Shown here in pieces: positions 61,292-64,000 of a stretch of DNA of 64,000 nucleotides (its first letter is position 1; the number at the start of each line of letters is the position of its first letter). A program made the position numbers and the translations under genes. Below the pieces are notes generated by a model, which ran no database searches, had not been told where the DNA came from, and saw only the letters and a program-made list of their open reading frames with translations. Source of the DNA: Botrytis cinerea B05.10. Lineage: Eukaryota; Ascomycota; Leotiomycetes; Helotiales; Sclerotiniaceae. The stretch spans positions 62,001-126,000 of the forward strand of contig NC_037326.1 in NCBI RefSeq assembly GCF_000143535.2. Direction: 5' to 3'.

Positions 61292-61876
61292 CTAGAGCTT
61301 GCTGTATACCTTATAGTCTATATCAGTATTCATAAAATCTCTGACATACATAATAACTTTAGTACAGAGGGTATTATGTATGTTCTGGTCTTGAGCAGCA
61401 TCATGGAGAATTTCTCCAAATACAGGATCCTTTATATAGGTCTGACGCCAGTCTCCTAAGCACAGTATATTTCCTTTCTCTTTATCGATTAGGTCCTCAG
61501 AGAAGCTAGGAGCTGCACTTATTGCATGTTCAGTCCCCGCCTCACTAGGTTCAGCTTTCTTCTTCTTAACGACTTGTCTTCGTATGGGAGCCATAGGAGT
61601 AGGAGGTTGGATTACTGCAGCATGACTGCTATTATTTGTGACAGACTGCGGCTCTTCCTTTATGGGAGCTACCGAAGAGGGCTTCTTGACCAATCTACCT
61701 CTGTGCGCAGAGCTCATAGCTGAGGTGTAAAAAGGGGGAGAAATATGGCTATCTATGGTCGCTGCTTTGGCACTCGTTCTTACAGATTTCACTAGCATTA
61801 ATATGGTTACTTGATGGGCAGACAGTGAGTTAGTGTGGCTCTCTACAGACTTATGTATGTTTGCGGATGCCTTCAC
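61292..61876 (-). CDS. Hypothetical protein or fragment, up to 194 codons
   Basis: A long minus-strand frame in a higher-GC stretch. The full frame begins at a non-ATG codon; the first ATG is at 61798 (MLVKSVRTSAKAATIDS) and another is at 61717 (MSSAHRGRLVKKPSSVAP). The N-terminal half is low-complexity, basic and Pro/Ser-rich (PPTPMAPIRRQVVKKKKAEP), like a disordered linker. The C-terminal part is more ordered (ILCLGDWRQTYIKDPVFGEI, then LCTKVIMYVRDFMNTDIDY). The DWRQTYIKDPVFGEI stretch resembles, only weakly, sequences between RNase H and integrase in Ty3-type polyproteins. I would not assign that without a search. It may equally be an exon or pseudogene. Confidence 0.4.
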   Translation of the reverse strand: MKASANIHKSVESHTNSLSAHQVTILMLVKSVRTSAKAATIDSHISPPFYTSAMSSAHRGRLVKKPSSVAPIKEEPQSVTNNSSHAAVIQPPTPMAPIRRQVVKKKKAEPSEAGTEHAISAAPSFSEDLIDKEKGNILCLGDWRQTYIKDPVFGEILHDAAQDQNIHNTLCTKVIMYVRDFMNTDIDYKVYSKL

Positions 61877-62597
61877 TATCTAGGCAGAACTAATTTCCAG
61901 TGTCACTTGCACCTACTGAACTCATACGCTATTCAAAAATCATGAGCTTACACTAGTAGATATTGATAGTAATTTGAATCTTAGTTATCATATTCTAAGC
62001 CTATCTGTTTTAAATCTAGAATTCCTGAGAAAGTGTTTTTGCATATTCCTCGATTATAAAAGACCTAATTTTTTTTACAGCTAGTTTGTCTAACATTTAT
62101 GCGATTACATGACGCCATATGTTCTAGCCGCTAGATTCATGTATGTGATTACTTTTATCTTTATAAGATCGTTAAAGCACTATTATTTCAATACAGAGTT
62201 TATGCCCACAGGCAATACTCCTATTGCAACATAATTGATATCCTTTTGACCCATGAGATAATTCTCTATTATCATTACTTGCAGGGCTTGCATTTGGAAT
62301 TCAGTTTCTCGGAGACCTATGAGATTATGGTCCTGGTATGCAAACTTGTAAAAGACTGTTTCATTTATCATAAGAACCCCAGCCTCAATTACAACCCACG
62401 AATCTCAGAAACAATCTATAGAAGATACTATAGGAGTTTAATCATATTCGTATAAATCAAAGGCAATAGTAATAACACTTTGAAGGAGGTATGCACTTGC
62501 TCGTCGTAGGAAAAAACACACCCTACATCACAATGTATTTTCTGAGGGTATAGTTTTTCTCCTATTATTATTGTTTGTACAAGAAGGATACAAGAGA
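61877..62597. other. Higher-GC sequence, no supported gene
   Basis: Contains a 62-codon minus frame (62183-62371, with ALQVMIIENYLMGQKDINYV) and an overlapping 69-codon plus frame (62246-62455). Neither has a recognisable motif. It may be internal sequence of the element whose LTR-like copy D starts at 62598, since purine-rich aagaaggatacaagaga precedes that start. Confidence 0.4.
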
Positions 62598-62789
62598 TGT
62601 AGCACCCACAATATATAGGTTCTAATTATATAATTGTATTCTATTTAGAGAGCTAGCTATGTATAAGAGGTAATAGGCTTTATATAAACCTACTGAAAAA
62701 GCTAGTCTCTTCTTTATTCACTTAAGGCTTTATTACAGTAGCCTTACTACAGTAGTAATTGAATTGAAGTCATTCACTTTGTTCACACA
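62598..62789 (+). repeat. LTR-like dispersed repeat L1, copy D (best preserved)
   Basis: Starts TGTAGCACCCACAATATATA and ends TTTGTTCACACA, 192 bp. The other copies are 5768-5961 and 12240-12433 (minus) and 49585-49763 (plus). TG...CA ends suggest an LTR. The preceding purine tract would then be a polypurine tract and this a 3' LTR. Flanks (agaga and atgac) do not match, so it is not a simple solo LTR. Confidence 0.6.
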
Positions 62790-63155
62790 ATGACAGTTTT
62801 TATAGGCAGTAAGTAGGGCCAGAATATAATATAGTTGGCAAAGGGTATGGCATAGTAACAGCCTAAGTTGGAGTGTATATCTAGCTCCAGAAGAAGGCAA
62901 CAACAAGCATCGAATACACTTTTGCTTGGTGCCATTATTGTTTTAAGAGCAACTACCAGCTGTGTAAATTTTAAGCTGATCCTATATTGTTATGTATCAT
63001 TGCGTTAATTTTGTTCAGAGCCTCGACAGAAGGGGAGCTAAGAGTGCAGGGTCTGGAGTTTTCTTCTTTCTTACCTAAGATCAAGTGTATTGGCTTGGAC
63101 ACCATTTTTGCAGCGTATTAATCCACGCAGGTTCTGTTGACGGGTATAGAGGAGA
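62790..63155. other. Moderate-GC sequence, no supported gene
   Basis: Sequence between copy D and the minus-strand frame at 63156. I see nothing recognisable. Confidence 0.4.
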
Positions 63156-63869
63156 TTATCTTTCGTGAAAGTTAAAGGTGCCTAGGTACAAGTTTAGCTC
63201 TACTTCGTTAGCTTTCCTGGGGTAACCATATCCTATATTGAAACCAGCACAGGTAGTGGACCTGGACCAGGGGAATGCATAATGAGAGTGGGAGAACTTA
63301 CCAGATGAAGGAACATATATAGAAGAATTGGATAAGGGGATGTACCAAGAGTCGGAGCCTATAGACGACATCACGTCTATAACATCCTTGTCTATAATAC
63401 AACAATCCGGGGCAATAGAGTTAAGGTAAATCCCTAATAATTTAAGGCACAGGTCAAAGAGCTCTTCTCTAGACATAATATGGAGAAGAAAAGAATTGCC
63501 GTTTACAATAGACTCTACTTGATTAAGATTGTCTCTAGTTATAACACACATCACCATAGCTCCGCGCTGTGACACAGAGGTGGCTATGCTCCTGAGGGTA
63601 GGAAAGAAAGGAAGGGGGGAAAAGACTATGAAAGACTGTTGGAAGCACTCCGTAAAATGCAACAACAAACATGTACAAAAATACCTCGCCATGATAAAAT
63701 AACTTTTTTCGGAACTAATATTCGAGGGGGCTGATGAAAAGAGAGCGTATTGACTGAGACAGTGGGGGTCGGATGAAGAGAGGGTGGGTAATATGGCAGC
63801 GTAGCCTAGTCGGTTGGCTGCACAATCTTTGGGTTCGTAAACACCTGCAGAGAATCTGGATTTTGCCAT
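63156..63869 (-). CDS. Hypothetical protein, 237 aa
   Basis: Minus-strand frame starting at ATG 63869 in an excellent fungal context (accATGGc). The frame is open 7 codons further upstream without an ATG. It begins MAKSRFSAGVYEPKDCAANR. A moderately hydrophobic, Cys- and Phe-rich stretch at about residues 60-88 (MARYFCTCLLLHFTECFQQS) could be a membrane segment. Later parts read LFDLCLKLLGIYLNSIAPDC and YIPLSNSSIYVPSSGKFSHS. It ends at FHER. No catalytic motif or family recognised. A second minus frame (63715-63942) overlaps its 5' end, so part of the reading could be wrong or contain an intron. Ordinary GC content supports a real locus. Confidence 0.45.
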   Translation of the reverse strand: MAKSRFSAGVYEPKDCAANRLGYAAILPTLSSSDPHCLSQYALFSSAPSNISSEKSYFIMARYFCTCLLLHFTECFQQSFIVFSPLPFFPTLRSIATSVSQRGAMVMCVITRDNLNQVESIVNGNSFLLHIMSREELFDLCLKLLGIYLNSIAPDCCIIDKDVIDVMSSIGSDSWYIPLSNSSIYVPSSGKFSHSHYAFPWSRSTTCAGFNIGYGYPRKANEVELNLYLGTFNFHER

Positions 63870-64000
63870 GGTTGGTGGTTGCTGCAACAATGTTGCTTAG
63901 GTCTTTGAAGAAATTACCATAGGGATAATAGTAGCTGTACAAGTGGGTCCTGTGATCACTACGTCGGACTCTGTCAGGTCTTTTGTTTCTTCATTGGAGA
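63870..64000. other. Probable upstream side of the 63156-63869 frame
   Basis: Moderate-GC sequence at the window edge; minus-strand leader reads gttgctgcaaccaaccATGG. No other feature can be supported. Confidence 0.4.

Noticed and set aside
61292..61876. Firm assignment as a Ty3-type polyprotein linker
   Set aside because: Only a short, weak resemblance (DWRQTYIKDPVFGEI) supports it; no reverse transcriptase, RNase H or integrase motif is visible nearby.
63800..63850. tRNA-like promoter boxes (tagcctagtcgg and gggttcgtaaa)
   Set aside because: The first matches an A box, but the second is a poor B box, spacing is too short, and no cloverleaf folds. The stretch also lies in the N-terminal part of a plausible protein frame.

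Overview
This window looks like a stretch of filamentous ascomycete (Pezizomycotina) nuclear genome. It is mostly a very AT-rich isochore, roughly 80-85% AT by eye, with a few short islands of ordinary base composition. Repeat copies differ mainly by C-to-T and G-to-A changes, as expected from repeat-induced point mutation (RIP). I see no prokaryotic operon, rRNA, convincing tRNA or CRISPR array. The species cannot be fixed from the sequence; a leotiomycete-like plant-associated fungus is a guess.

Layout. 1-2050: decayed AT-rich repeats. 2060-5200: an island of gene fragments broken by stops and frame changes. 5200-12430: decayed LTR-like and other repeats. 12880-14242: a minus-strand pseudogene. 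14243-48500: a long AT-rich block with no gene. It holds several non-autonomous repeat families, named here R1, R3, R4, R5 and R6, plus at least 17 copies of the palindrome TACCTAGGTA. 48524-48913: a 9-bp minisatellite joined to an R5 element. 49857-51705: a plus-strand pseudogene locus. 51886-54240: an R1 copy split by a 1.85-kb Fot1/pogo-like DNA transposon whose TA target-site duplication and empty site can both be read. 55030-57780: the gene island, with one intact intronless gene (56017-57612) for a predicted membrane-anchored protein of unknown function. 57780-61200: more R1, R4 and R5 copies and a solo LTR with a 5-bp target-site duplication. 61290-64000: a mixed-composition region with two possible minus-strand genes and an LTR-like repeat.

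How the parts relate. I see no pathway or gene cluster. The pattern is nested invasion: gene remnants, then repeats, then transposons inside repeats, most of it mutated towards AT. The clearest unusual signal is TACCTAGGTA. By aligning repeat copies from this window by eye, three cases can be read as an 8-12 bp block added at a TA dinucleotide. The motif has no CpA or TpG, so RIP cannot erode it. Composition estimates and alignments were made by eye, so repeat boundaries are approximate.
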